Shown here one piece after another: positions 53,694-63,578 of a stretch of 64,000 nt of DNA. The stretch is from Beijerinckiaceae bacterium. GTDB lineage: Bacteria; Pseudomonadota; Alphaproteobacteria; Rhizobiales; Beijerinckiaceae. Position numbers and translations under genes: made by a program. Location: the NCBI GenBank assembly GCA_027532775.1, contig JAPZTO010000006.1, forward strand, positions 262,047-326,046, read 5' to 3'. Below the pieces are notes generated by a model. The model saw only the letters and a program-made list of their open reading frames with translations. It was not told the origin of the DNA and ran no database searches. Numbering within the stretch: position 1 is the stretch's first letter; the number at the start of each line of letters is the position of its first letter.

Positions 53694-54707
53694 ATGCTGC
53701 CCCCCTCCCCGCCCCCGATGATCGACCCGTTCGGCCGGTCGATCTCCTATCTTCGCGTCTCGGTGACGGATCGCTGCGATTTCCGCTGCGTCTATTGCAT
53801 GAGCGAGAACATGACCTTCCTGCCGAAGGGAGACCTGCTCAGCCTCGAGGAACTGGACCGGCTGTGCAGCGCCTTCATCCGTCGGGGCGTCCGCAAGCTG
53901 CGGCTGACCGGCGGCGAGCCGCTGGTCCGGCGGGACATCATGACCCTGTTCCGCAATCTCGGCCGCCATCTCGAGACCGGCGCGCTCGAGGAACTCACCG
54001 TCACCACCAATGGCTCGCAGCTTTCGCGCTTCGCCGCAGATCTGGCTGCCTGCGGTGTGCGCCGGATCAATGTCTCGCTCGATACGCTCGATGCGGCGAA
54101 ATTCCGCCAGATCACCCGCTGGGGCGCGCTCGACAAGGTGCTCGAGGGGATCGATGCGGCGCAGCGCGCCGGGCTCAAGGTCAAGATCAATGCTGTCGCG
54201 CTGAAGGATTTCAACGAGGACGAGCTTCTCCCCATGATCCGGTGGGCCCATGGCCGCGACATGGACATCACCTTCATCGAGGTGATGCCTTTGGGCGAGA
54301 TCGACGGCCAGCGCGTTGATCAGTATCTGCCGCTTAGCGAGGTGCGTAACCGGCTGTCGCAAGCGCTGACGCTGGAAGCGAGCAGCCACCGGACGGGCGG
54401 CCCGGCCCGCTATTTCACGAGCGTGGAAACCGGCGGCCAGGTCGGGTTCATCACGCCGCTGACCCACAATTTCTGCGAGAGCTGCAACCGCGTGCGGCTG
54501 ACCTGCACCGGGACGCTCTATATGTGCCTCGGCCAGGAGGATGCGGCCGACCTGCGCAAGCCCCTCCGGGCCAGCGAGAGCGACGACGCGTTGATGGAAG
54601 CGATCGACCGGGCCATCGCGCGAAAGCCCAAAGGCCATGATTTCATCATCGACCGCACCACCCGGCAGCCGGCTGTCGGCCGCCATATGAGCGTGACGGG
54701 CGGCTGA
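53694..54707 (+). CDS. moaA: GTP 3',8-cyclase (MoaA)
   Basis: MoaA (337 residues) is a radical SAM enzyme converting GTP to 3',8-cyclo-GTP, the first step of molybdopterin synthesis. The N-terminal [4Fe-4S] cluster motif is CDFRCVYC (C28, C32, C35), followed by [12 protein letters not shown] and TTNGSQLS. The second cluster uses cysteines in [14 protein letters not shown] near the C-terminus. The last residues are Gly-Gly, essential for the arginine-finger tail. The ATG at 53694 has GGAG 16 bases ahead; a GTG at 53655 would give 13 more residues. Other mo-cofactor genes are not in the window. Confidence 0.95.
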   Translation: MLPPSPPPMIDPFGRSISYLRVSVTDRCDFRCVYCMSENMTFLPKGDLLSLEELDRLCSAFIRRGVRKLRLTGGEPLVRRDIMTLFRNLGRHLETGALEELTVTTNGSQLSRFAADLAACGVRRINVSLDTLDAAKFRQITRWGALDKVLEGIDAAQRAGLKVKINAVALKDFNEDELLPMIRWAHGRDMDITFIEVMPLGEIDGQRVDQYLPLSEVRNRLSQALTLEASSHRTGGPARYFTSVETGGQVGFITPLTHNFCESCNRVRLTCTGTLYMCLGQEDAADLRKPLRASESDDALMEAIDRAIARKPKGHDFIIDRTTRQPAVGRHMSVTGG

Positions 54708-54738
54708 GCCGGAAGCCGGTTCCTGACCCTGCCTCGCC

Positions 54739-56499
54739 TCAGATCTTGAAGGCCATGCGCGCGCCGCCCCAATGGCGCGATGCGATGATCAGCGGTGCAT
54801 CCGCTTCCTTCATCGCGACCTTGACGCCATTGCCCATGTCGCGGTGATAGGGCTGGATCAGATACGGTTTCAGCACACGGGCTGCCAGCAGCCCCGCCCG
54901 GTCATCGAAGATGCGGCGGTTGCGGCAATTGGCGATGTTCCAGGCCCGCTCGCCCTTGCGCTGCGGCTGGCTGACCGCCTTGACATGCACCGGCAGATAG
55001 CCGTTCCGGTCCACTGCCGCGCAAAAGGCGAGGCTCGGATGGGCGGCCATCGTCCGCTCGATGATCGGCGGCAGGATCACCTCGAAGCGAGGCAGATAGG
55101 CCGTCGAGAATTGCGGCGGATCACTGTCGGGAATGCGCTTGTAGTCGGTATCGAAGAGCTGGGTGAGATTGAGCCGGCCAGCCGCCAGTTCGCCCTCGAT
55201 CGCGGCAGTGATTTCGCGCGCGAAGGACTGGACCGCCAGGATGACCGGCTGGTTCTCCTGATGGAAGGCCTCCATCGCCGCCTGGACCTTGGCGATCACC
55301 TCACCCGAGGGCTCGATGAACCGGCAATGCGCGCCGAGGCTGGAGACATTGACCACCTCGAGCCGGACCTCGCCGATGCGGGCAATATCCGCCTCGCAAC
55401 GCTGTCCGACGGCAGGGGCAAAGCCATCCTGCGCGCGGATGAGCATGCCGCCCTCGCTGATATCGAAGGTCCGGCAGGCGAGGGTGTTGCCGCCGAACCG
55501 CAGCCGGACCGGAAGATCGATCGGGACGCGCTCGTCGCGCCGGTCAGCCGCCGGCATCGTCCGCAGGATGGTGACGACGCGGCGCCCCAGCTCCTGCGCC
55601 TCGTCATAGGCCATCCCGGACAACTCGCCGGCATCTTTCGAGGTTCGCGCCGCGTGATCGGCAAGGCCGGTGACCTCCTCGACAACGCCGTTGACTTCCT
55701 CCAGCGCGGTCCGCGCCAGCTGCATCCGCCTCGACAGGTCGAGGATCGTCATGCGCTGTTCGTTGGCGGCACCGGCAATGGTCGCGCAGACCGGGGCAAG
55801 CCCGCCGATCTCGGCGCGGATCCGCTCCATGTTGCTGATTGCGTTCTGGCTGGCCTCGCGCAGGTCATCCATCCGGTTGCGGATGGCGCTGACGGATTGC
55901 GCCGCGGCGACCGAAAGGGACTTCACCTCGCCGGCAACGACCGCGAAACCGCGACCGGCCTCGCCGGCCCGCGCCGCCTCGATCGTGGCGTTCAGGGCCA
56001 GCAGGTTGGTGCGGGTCGAGATCTCGCTGATGCTGTTGAGCATGCCGCCGATTTCCGCGACGACCGAGCCGAGCCGCGCCATCAGGCTTGCGGAATCATC
56101 GGCAGAAGCCAGCGTCGCCTGGGCACGCTGCTGGACATTCGAAACCGTGGCGGTGATCTCGTCAGCGGCCTTGCCCATTTCCTCGGTGGAGACGGCAATG
56201 CCGGAAATCTCGGTATTCGCGCGGCTGCTCGAATCCAGCAAGCGGGTCATGGCGTGGCGCACCGTATCGAGGCGCTCGACAGAAGCGACCGAACGGTCGC
56301 GGGCATCCTGAACCGAATGGCCGAGATTGCGGACCACGCGCAGGACGTCATCCTCGAACAGGTCGAGCGCCTCGCGCATGGCGGCTTCCACATCGATTCC
56401 CGGCGCGGCCACGCCTTCTGTAGCCACGGTCTCGGGGAGAGCGGCAGGCGGCATATCGGAACCGGCACGTCTGAACAGGCGAGCCTTCAGGTTCTTCAT
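54739..56499 (-). CDS. Soluble chemoreceptor with PilZ and C-terminal sensor domain
   Basis: A 586-residue methyl-accepting protein with no membrane segment. Residues about 20-290 form the signalling region with tip motif [38 protein letters not shown] PilZ domain (about 315-415) follows, with the c-di-GMP-binding RRDER (RxxxR) and DISEGG (DxSxxG) motifs intact. The C-terminal part (about 445-586) is a Cache-like sensory domain of a type known from soluble MCPs, with [19 protein letters not shown] and ASRHWGG. Sensor at the C-terminus and signalling domain first is the reverse of normal. The ATG at 56499 follows AGGGA; an ATG five codons earlier is less well placed. Confidence 0.88.
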   Translation of the reverse strand: MKNLKARLFRRAGSDMPPAALPETVATEGVAAPGIDVEAAMREALDLFEDDVLRVVRNLGHSVQDARDRSVASVERLDTVRHAMTRLLDSSSRANTEISGIAVSTEEMGKAADEITATVSNVQQRAQATLASADDSASLMARLGSVVAEIGGMLNSISEISTRTNLLALNATIEAARAGEAGRGFAVVAGEVKSLSVAAAQSVSAIRNRMDDLREASQNAISNMERIRAEIGGLAPVCATIAGAANEQRMTILDLSRRMQLARTALEEVNGVVEEVTGLADHAARTSKDAGELSGMAYDEAQELGRRVVTILRTMPAADRRDERVPIDLPVRLRFGGNTLACRTFDISEGGMLIRAQDGFAPAVGQRCEADIARIGEVRLEVVNVSSLGAHCRFIEPSGEVIAKVQAAMEAFHQENQPVILAVQSFAREITAAIEGELAAGRLNLTQLFDTDYKRIPDSDPPQFSTAYLPRFEVILPPIIERTMAAHPSLAFCAAVDRNGYLPVHVKAVSQPQRKGERAWNIANCRNRRIFDDRAGLLAARVLKPYLIQPYHRDMGNGVKVAMKEADAPLIIASRHWGGARMAFKI

Positions 56500-56684
56500 C
56501 TTTGTCCCTGACATCAAAAATAGTTACACTTTGTACGTTTATCATAGACAAACATGTCTAACGGGTGGTTAAGGCGGGCCTCTTCGCTTGCAGCCATGCA
56601 AAGCCCGGGGATGGCCATTGCCGCGTAAAACCGCTAGAGATACTGGCCTCGGAAGCACTCCGCTTCACATCCACTCGAATCCCC

Positions 56685-57593
56685 GTGCTGCAATCCCAGA
56701 AAAACCTTCGCGGCATCCTCATGATGGTGCTGGCCATGGCGTGTTTCGTGCTGAACGACACGCTGGTGAAGCTCGCGCGCGTCACGCTCGAGGCCGGCCA
56801 GATCCTGGTCATCCGCGGGATTGTCGCGCTGGTGCTGCTGATGATCTGGCTCCGCGCCTCCGGCATGATGCGCCGCCTCGGCGATGCGGCGCATCCCAAG
56901 CTGCTGGCCCGCGGCGGGATCGAGGCCACGATCGCGATGAGCTTCATCACCGCGCTCGGCGTCATGCCGCTGGCGGATATCACCGCCATCCTCATGGCCG
57001 CGCCGCTGATCATCACGGCCCTGTCGATGGTGCTGTTCGGCGAGCAGATCGGCTGGCGGCGCTGGAGCGCGGTGGTGGTGGGCTTCGGCGGGATGCTGCT
57101 GGTGGTCCGGCCGGGCGGGACCGGCATTCCGCTGCTCGCCCTCGTGCTGGCGATCTATTCGGTGATCGGGGTTGGCCTGCGTGACCTGCTGACCCGGCGG
57201 ATCCCGATGGATATCCCCAGCGTGGTCATCGCGCTGACGAGCACGCTCGGCACCCTGCTCGGCGGGCTGGTGCTGGTGATCGCGACCGGCATCTGGCGCC
57301 CGTTCGGCATGACCGAGCTGCTCTACACGGCCGGGGCCGCAACCTTCGTCATTCTCGGCAATCTCGCGATGATCGAGGCCTGCCGGGATGTCGAACTCTC
57401 GGTGGTCTCGCCCTTCCGCTATGTCGTTATTGTCTGGGCGGTGTTGCTGGGCATCTTCGTCTTCGGCGAATGGCCGGCGCCGATCGCCCTGCTGGGCATC
57501 GCGCTGATCGGGGCGAGCGGACTCTACACCCTCCACAGGGAACGCGTCCGGCACCGCGAGGAACTCCGCGCTCCGGCACCCGACAGGGGTTGA
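56685..57593 (+). CDS. DMT/EamA-family transporter
   Basis: A 302-residue inner-membrane transporter with about ten helices in two EamA repeats. The first repeat opens with GILMMVLAMACFVLNDTLVKLA and the second with IPLLALVLAIYSVIGVGLRDLLTRRI. Motifs such as RGIVALVLLMIWL fit the RhaT/EamA family; the substrate is unknown. It has about one-residue-in-four identity by eye to the exporter at 36279-37226 and is a different subgroup. The start is uncertain: a GTG at 56685 gives the usual family length, though no good ribosome site is seen, and the open frame continues upstream to 56565. Confidence 0.85.
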   Translation: MLQSQKNLRGILMMVLAMACFVLNDTLVKLARVTLEAGQILVIRGIVALVLLMIWLRASGMMRRLGDAAHPKLLARGGIEATIAMSFITALGVMPLADITAILMAAPLIITALSMVLFGEQIGWRRWSAVVVGFGGMLLVVRPGGTGIPLLALVLAIYSVIGVGLRDLLTRRIPMDIPSVVIALTSTLGTLLGGLVLVIATGIWRPFGMTELLYTAGAATFVILGNLAMIEACRDVELSVVSPFRYVVIVWAVLLGIFVFGEWPAPIALLGIALIGASGLYTLHRERVRHREELRAPAPDRG

Positions 57594-57808
57594 TTTTCTC
57601 CCCGTTCCCGTCAAGTTGCAGGGCCTGCAGGGGTCAGCTATCACAATTCAGCATGGCTCATATGCCGAATACCGGGGGCTGGGCGCGTTGTTGCGTCGTC
57701 CTCTCTGTGCCAATGCGGAACGGTCCGGTGAAAACCCGGATGGCTTCGCGAATAACGAACGCAACAGGTCGGAAAACCGGCCGGTTCTGTGCCCAAGGGG
57801 AGAGTGGC

Positions 57809-58411
57809 GTGGAAAACCTACTGAAAATCAGTTCGCTGATCGATGCGATCAATGAGCGGATCGGCCAGTTCATCAAATGGCTGATCCTGGCGGCCGTCAT
57901 TGTCTCAACCGGCAATGCCATTATCCGGAAAGTGTTCAACCAGAGCTCGAATGCCTGGCTGGAACTGCAATGGTATCTGTTCGGCGCCGTCTTCATGCTC
58001 GGCGCGGCCTATACCTTCCTGAAGAACGAGCATATCCGCATCGACATCGTCACCGGGAATTTCCGCAAGCGCACCCGCGACTGGATCGACGTGTTCGGCC
58101 ATGTCTTCTTCCTGATCCCGTTCTGCTGGATCATGATCTATCATGGCTGGCCGTTCTTCATGCGCTCCTTCGAGCTGAACGAAGCCTCGATGAATGCCGG
58201 GGGCCTCACCGTCTGGCCGGCCAAGCTGCTGGTTCCGGCTGGCTTCGTGCTGCTTCTGGCGCAGGGCATCTCCGAGCTGATCAAGCGTTACGCCATCATC
58301 AAGGGCGTGATCGAGGATCCGAATACCGCCGTCGGCCACCATGCCGCAGCGGAAGCGGAAGCAGCCCGCCTGCTCGAAGTGGCGAAAGCCGAAGCCGCAG
58401 CCCGCTCCTGA
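57809..58411 (+). CDS. dctQ: TRAP transporter small permease subunit
   Basis: A 200-residue inner-membrane protein of the DctQ family, the small helper of a tripartite (TRAP) carboxylate transporter driven by sodium or proton gradients. Four hydrophobic helices are visible, including FIKWLILAAVIVSTGNAIIRKV and VFFLIPFCWIMIYHGWPFF, with the conserved WLELQWYLFGAVFMLGAAYTF and HIRIDI segments. It ends in an Ala/Glu-rich charged helix. The GTG at 57809 follows GGGGAG well. dctM starts 23 bases after its stop, so the two form an operon. The binding protein is encoded convergently at 60889. Confidence 0.93.
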   Translation: MENLLKISSLIDAINERIGQFIKWLILAAVIVSTGNAIIRKVFNQSSNAWLELQWYLFGAVFMLGAAYTFLKNEHIRIDIVTGNFRKRTRDWIDVFGHVFFLIPFCWIMIYHGWPFFMRSFELNEASMNAGGLTVWPAKLLVPAGFVLLLAQGISELIKRYAIIKGVIEDPNTAVGHHAAAEAEAARLLEVAKAEAAARS

Positions 58412-58434
58412 TCCGCCCTTTTCGAGGAATTCCG

Positions 58435-60276
58435 ATGTCCAAGCGTCTTTCCTTCTGGCTCGGCGGATCGCTGCTGAGCGCCGCCCTCGCCCTTGTCTTC
58501 CTGGCCGGGTTCGGCACCGAGGCTGCCCAGGCGGCCACCCAGATGAAGCCCGGCTTTGCCGGCTTCATCACGCATTACATGGCCCCGATCATGTTCGCCT
58601 CGCTGGTCGCGTTGCTGCTGATGGGCTATCCCGTCGCCTTCGCACTGGCGGCCTGCGGCCTGCTCTTCGCCGTGATCGGCATCGAGCTGGGTCTTTTCGT
58701 GCCGAACTTCCTGCAGGCCCTGCCGGAGCGCGTCTATGGCACGATGAACAACGACGTGCTGCTCGCCATCCCGTTCTTCACCTTCATGGGGCTGATCCTC
58801 GAACGGTCGGGCATGGCGGAAGACCTGCTCGATACGATCGGCCAGCTCTTCGGGCCAATCCGCGGCGGTCTTGCCTATGCGGTCATCTTCGTCGGCGCCC
58901 TTCTTGCGGCGACCACGGGCGTCGTGGCAGCCTCGGTCATCTCGATGGGCCTGATCTCGCTGCCGATCATGCTGCGCTATGGCTATGACCGGCGTATCGC
59001 TTCGGGCGTCATCGCTGCTTCCGGCACGCTGGCGCAGATCATCCCGCCCTCGCTGGTGCTGATCGTCATGGCCGACCAGCTCGGCCGTTCGGTGGGCGAC
59101 ATGTATGAGGGCGCCTTCATCCCCGGCATCGTGCTGTCTCTGCTCTATGCGGGCTATATCTTCCTCGTCTCGATCCTCCGGCCGTCCTATGTGCCGGCCC
59201 TGCCGAAGGAAGCCCGCACGTTGGGTGGCGGCATCGGCTCGCTGGTCATCAGCCTCATCGTGGCCGTCGCGCTCACCTATTTCCTCAAGGATCGCTTCGT
59301 CGGCCATGTCCAGCCGGGTTCGGAAATGATCCTGGCGGCCTTCGCCGCGATGATCGTCATCTACATCCTGGCGCTGATCCACAAGTTCATGGGCCTCAAG
59401 ATCATTTCCCGCCTGTCGCAGGAAGTGATCATGGTGCTGATGCCGCCCCTGGGCCTGATCTTCCTGGTGCTGGGCACGATCTTCATCGGTCTCGCCACCC
59501 CGACGGAAGGCGGCGCCATGGGCGCTGCGGGCGCGATGATCATCGCGGTGGCCAAGCGCCGCCTGACGATGAGCCTCGTCTCGCAGGCGCTCGATTCCAC
59601 GGCCAAGCTCTCGGCCTTCGTCGTCTTCATCCTGATCGGTGCGCGCGTCTTCTCGCTCACCTTCTACGGGGTGAACGGCCATGTCTGGGTGGAAGAACTG
59701 CTCGTCTCGCTGCCGGGTGGCCAGGCCGGGTTCCTGATCGTGGTCAATATCATGGTCTTCCTGCTGGCCTTCTTCCTCGACTTCTTCGAGCTGGCCTTCA
59801 TCGTTGTGCCGCTGCTCGGCCCGCCGGCAGAAAAGCTGGGGATCGACCTGATCTGGTTCGGCGTCATCCTCGGGGTGAACATGCAGACGAGCTTCATGCA
59901 TCCGCCCTTCGGCTTCGCGCTGTTCTACCTGCGGTCGGTGGCGCCGAAGAACGCCTACATCGACAAGGTGACCGGCAAGGAGACCGAGCCCGTCACCACC
60001 GGCCAGATCTACTGGGGCGCCGTGCCGTTCGTGGTCATCCAGTGCATCATGGTGGCGCTGGTCATCATCTTCCCGCAGATGGTGATGCATTACAAAGGCA
60101 GCCAGGTTCAGATCGACCCGGCCAAGATCGAGCAGCAGTTCAAGAACCTGACGATCCCGGGGCTCGATTCCCCGCCGGGTCTGCCAGGGCTGAGCCCGCC
60201 GGGTGGCGGGGGCCTTCCGGGCCTGACGCCGCCGGCCGGCCCGCCGCCGGGGCTCGAACCGCCGAAGCCGCAATAA
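58435..60276 (+). CDS. dctM: TRAP transporter large permease subunit with long tail
   Basis: A 613-residue DctM-type permease. The core resembles DctM: PEVALLLMG-type early helices, AIPFFTFMGLILERSGMAEDL, GVVAASVISMGLISLPIMLRYGYD and the second-half helices LGTIFIGLATPTEGGAMGAAGA. Family members usually have about 430 residues. Extra sequence consists of an added N-terminal membrane segment, an internal insertion (about residues 255-340) with two or more helices, and a C-terminal tail of Pro/Gly repeats (PPGLPGLSPPGGGGLPGL). Large DctM forms with insertions are known in the TakM-like group. The ATG at 58435 follows GAGGAA. A clear terminator follows the stop. Confidence 0.92.
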   Translation: MSKRLSFWLGGSLLSAALALVFLAGFGTEAAQAATQMKPGFAGFITHYMAPIMFASLVALLLMGYPVAFALAACGLLFAVIGIELGLFVPNFLQALPERVYGTMNNDVLLAIPFFTFMGLILERSGMAEDLLDTIGQLFGPIRGGLAYAVIFVGALLAATTGVVAASVISMGLISLPIMLRYGYDRRIASGVIAASGTLAQIIPPSLVLIVMADQLGRSVGDMYEGAFIPGIVLSLLYAGYIFLVSILRPSYVPALPKEARTLGGGIGSLVISLIVAVALTYFLKDRFVGHVQPGSEMILAAFAAMIVIYILALIHKFMGLKIISRLSQEVIMVLMPPLGLIFLVLGTIFIGLATPTEGGAMGAAGAMIIAVAKRRLTMSLVSQALDSTAKLSAFVVFILIGARVFSLTFYGVNGHVWVEELLVSLPGGQAGFLIVVNIMVFLLAFFLDFFELAFIVVPLLGPPAEKLGIDLIWFGVILGVNMQTSFMHPPFGFALFYLRSVAPKNAYIDKVTGKETEPVTTGQIYWGAVPFVVIQCIMVALVIIFPQMVMHYKGSQVQIDPAKIEQQFKNLTIPGLDSPPGLPGLSPPGGGGLPGLTPPAGPPPGLEPPKPQ

Positions 60277-60295
60277 GCGGCGAGGCCAGAACAGG

Positions 60296-60323
60296 AAAGC
60301 CGGGCTTCGCGCCCGGCTTTTTT
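60296..60323 (+). terminator. Rho-independent terminator of dctQM
   Basis: A stem AAAGCCGGGC / GCCCGGCTTT with a short loop is followed by six T residues, 20 bases past the dctM stop. Confidence 0.92.
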
Positions 60324-60348
60324 GTTGGCGGGTCTGCCGGGCAGATGG

Positions 60349-60801
60349 TCAGACCGGGATGTCGAAATGCAGCACATCCTCGCGCCGGCCGAGCCGGGTA
60401 TAGAGTGCGATTGCGGGATCATCCTCCCGGTCGGCCTGCACGAAGATGACATAGGCACCGGCGGCGCGTGCAACGGGCTTCAGCGCCTCGATCAGGCCCA
60501 TGGCGATCCCCTGCCGGCGGGCTGCGGCTGACACGGCGAGATCGTAGATATAGGCCTCGCAGCGCTCCTGCTCGAATTTCCGGAGCAGATAGGCCGCCAG
60601 CGCGCCGACCACGGCGCCGCCCTGTTCCGCCACGAGAGCCACGAAATCCGGGCTCGCGAGGAGCTGTTCTCGCCATGCCGGGCCCGGGCGGCGGGAGGAA
60701 TAGGCGACAGGATCCTCGAAGGCTTCGGCGAACAGGTCGAGCATTGCGGTGAAGCCAGCCTCGTCCCCGGGGGCGAGGCGGCGGATGGTCCAGTCCGGCA
60801 T
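60349..60801 (-). CDS. GNAT acetyltransferase resembling AAC(3)-I
   Basis: A 150-residue GNAT acetyltransferase. It resembles the aminoglycoside 3-N-acetyltransferase AAC(3)-I group in several blocks: VVGALAAYLLRKFEQERCEAYIYDLAVSAAARRQGIA, GAYVIFVQADREDDPAIALYTRLG and the terminal REDVLHFDI. The acetyl-CoA loop RRQGIA is intact. Chromosomal AAC(3)-I-like proteins occur in environmental bacteria and need not confer resistance. It sits between the dctQM permease genes and the dctP gene on the minus strand, with no mobile element in sight. Confidence 0.85.
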   Translation of the reverse strand: MPDWTIRRLAPGDEAGFTAMLDLFAEAFEDPVAYSSRRPGPAWREQLLASPDFVALVAEQGGAVVGALAAYLLRKFEQERCEAYIYDLAVSAAARRQGIAMGLIEALKPVARAAGAYVIFVQADREDDPAIALYTRLGRREDVLHFDIPV

Positions 60802-60835
60802 GGCAGGTCTCTCCGTTACGCCGGCAGAGTCCCAA

Positions 60836-60864
60836 CGAAAAACGGCGGCCCGAAGGCCGCCGTT
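60836..60864 (-). terminator. Rho-independent terminator of dctP
   Basis: The stem AACGGCGGCC / GGCCGCCGTT (60841-60850 and 60855-60864) is followed on the minus strand by a run of T residues. It lies 24 bases past the dctP stop. Confidence 0.88.
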
Positions 60865-60888
60865 CCTGTTCCTTGACCGGAGATCCGA

Positions 60889-62025
<1,137 letters not shown>

Positions 62026-62146
62026 CTACCCTTGGAAACGCAGGGCAAGTTGTAGGGAACATCCAATCTTTCGCAACCTTTTTCATAAGCCCCGGAGACC
62101 CGGACGCCCGGCGTTTTCAGAATGAGTATTATGTGATTTCCGCATA

Positions 62147-62159
62147 TGTGCAATGCACA
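62147..62159. promoter_or_regulatory. 13-base perfect palindrome between dctP and mrp
   Basis: TGTGCA A TGCACA is a perfect palindrome, 10 bases past the mrp stop and about 170 bases upstream of the dctP start. Both genes run on the minus strand. It could be an operator for dctP. The 191 bases between dctP and mrp hold no gene. Confidence 0.55.
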
Positions 62160-62168
62160 CGGCGCGGA

Positions 62169-63284
62169 TCAGACATCAAAAACGATCCGCGGTGCCGGCC
62201 TCTGTGTCGACCCTCCCTCGAGGATGCTCCAGACCTTCGCGGCGATGCCGCGATAGGCGACAGAATGCGGGCTGTCGGGCTCCGAAACGACCACCGGCGT
62301 GCCGGCATCGGATTTCTCGCGGATCGACATGGTCAGCGGGATCTCGCCGAGGAAGGGCACGCCCTGCCGATCGGCTTCTTCGCGGGCGCCGCCATTGCCG
62401 AAAATGTCGTAGCGCTTGCCGGTGTCGGGCGCGACGAAATAGCTCATGTTCTCGACGATGCCGAGGATCGGCACCTCGACCTTGCGGAACATCGCCACCC
62501 CGCGGCGGGCATCGATCAGCGCGAGGTCCTGCGGCGTCGAGACGATCACGGCGCCGGCCAGCGGCACGTTCTGCGCCATGGTCAGCTGGGCATCGCCGGT
62601 GCCGGGGGGCATATCGACAACGAGAATGTCGAGTTCGCCCCAGTCAACCTCGCGCAGCATCTGCTGGATGGCCGAGATGACCATCGGGCCGCGCCAGATC
62701 ATGGCGGCTTCCTCATCCACCAGGAAGCCAATCGACATCACCTTGATGCCATAGCCCATCATCGGGTTGAGGATGCGGCCTTCCTTGAGCGTCGGACGGC
62801 CATGGATGGCGAAGAGCTTCGGCATGGAGGGGCCATAGATATCCGCATCGAGCACGCCGACACGCAGGCCCTGCGCCGCGAAGCCGAGCGCGAGGTTGCA
62901 GGCGGTGGTCGACTTGCCGACGCCGCCCTTGCCCGAGGCGACCGCGATGATGTGGCGAATGCCGGCGACCTGTACCTTCGCCTGCCCGCCCGGGCCGGGT
63001 TGGGCGGGCTTCGCCGGCGCAGCCGCAGCAGGTTTCGCCGGGGCCTCGGCGGTCAGGGTCACAAGGGCGGAGTTGATGCCCGGCACGGCGCGGGCCGCGG
63101 CCTCGGCGGCCTTCCGCAGCGGCTCGGCTCCGGCTACCTGCGCGGCGGGCACGGTGATGGAGAAATAGGCCTTGCCCTGGTGGATGACGATTTCCGACAG
63201 CGCGCCGGATTCCGCCAGCGAGCCGCGCCCGTCCGGCATTGCCACCCCGGCCAAAGCCTGCCGCACCTGTTCCCTGTCTGCCAT
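62169..63284 (-). CDS. apbC: Mrp/ApbC-family Fe-S carrier ATPase
   Basis: A 371-residue P-loop ATPase of the Mrp/ApbC/NBP35 group that assembles or transfers Fe-S clusters in the cytosol. An N-terminal MIP18-like domain (about 1-80) is joined by an Ala/Pro linker to the ATPase domain: deviant Walker A ASGKGGVGKSTTACNLAL, LDADIYGPSMPKL, and DMPPGTGDAQLT. The usual CxxC pair near ENMSYF is replaced by VAPDTG, so the classic cluster-binding cysteines are absent; I believe similar forms occur in other alphaproteobacteria. It stands alone on the minus strand. The start at 63284 is the natural beginning of the MIP18-like domain. Confidence 0.92.
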   Translation of the reverse strand: MADREQVRQALAGVAMPDGRGSLAESGALSEIVIHQGKAYFSITVPAAQVAGAEPLRKAAEAAARAVPGINSALVTLTAEAPAKPAAAAPAKPAQPGPGGQAKVQVAGIRHIIAVASGKGGVGKSTTACNLALGFAAQGLRVGVLDADIYGPSMPKLFAIHGRPTLKEGRILNPMMGYGIKVMSIGFLVDEEAAMIWRGPMVISAIQQMLREVDWGELDILVVDMPPGTGDAQLTMAQNVPLAGAVIVSTPQDLALIDARRGVAMFRKVEVPILGIVENMSYFVAPDTGKRYDIFGNGGAREEADRQGVPFLGEIPLTMSIREKSDAGTPVVVSEPDSPHSVAYRGIAAKVWSILEGGSTQRPAPRIVFDV

Positions 63285-63578
63285 CGTTCCTGCCTCGTGC
63301 CTGCCGTCTGCGCATCTGCAGCCGGCTCAGGGCAGATAGGGCGCGGGGGCGGGATTGGTCAATCAGCAAGCACGCGGAACGCGCAGCGGGCATTCCGCTC
63401 GCGCGGGAGGCGCAAACCTGCGGGATCGCGGAAAAAAGGGCGTCTGCCGCGACAAAAATTGTGGGACGGGGACATTGCCAAATGCCCCGAACTTCCCTCA
63501 CTCTAGCCAAGGGCCGCCAGAAGGCGGGGTCGAAAGCCGTTGCACAGGGGGCTGTGCAATCCAGCAGGGAGAGAGAAA

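Noticed and set aside
58288-60273. A 661-codon minus-strand open frame
   Set aside because: Antisense to dctM. It has His/Asp/Arg-rich sequence without membrane segments or domains.
60349-60801. Acquired antibiotic-resistance gene
   Set aside because: No integron, transposon or composition change surrounds it; it fits a chromosomal GNAT. Kept only as a similarity observation.
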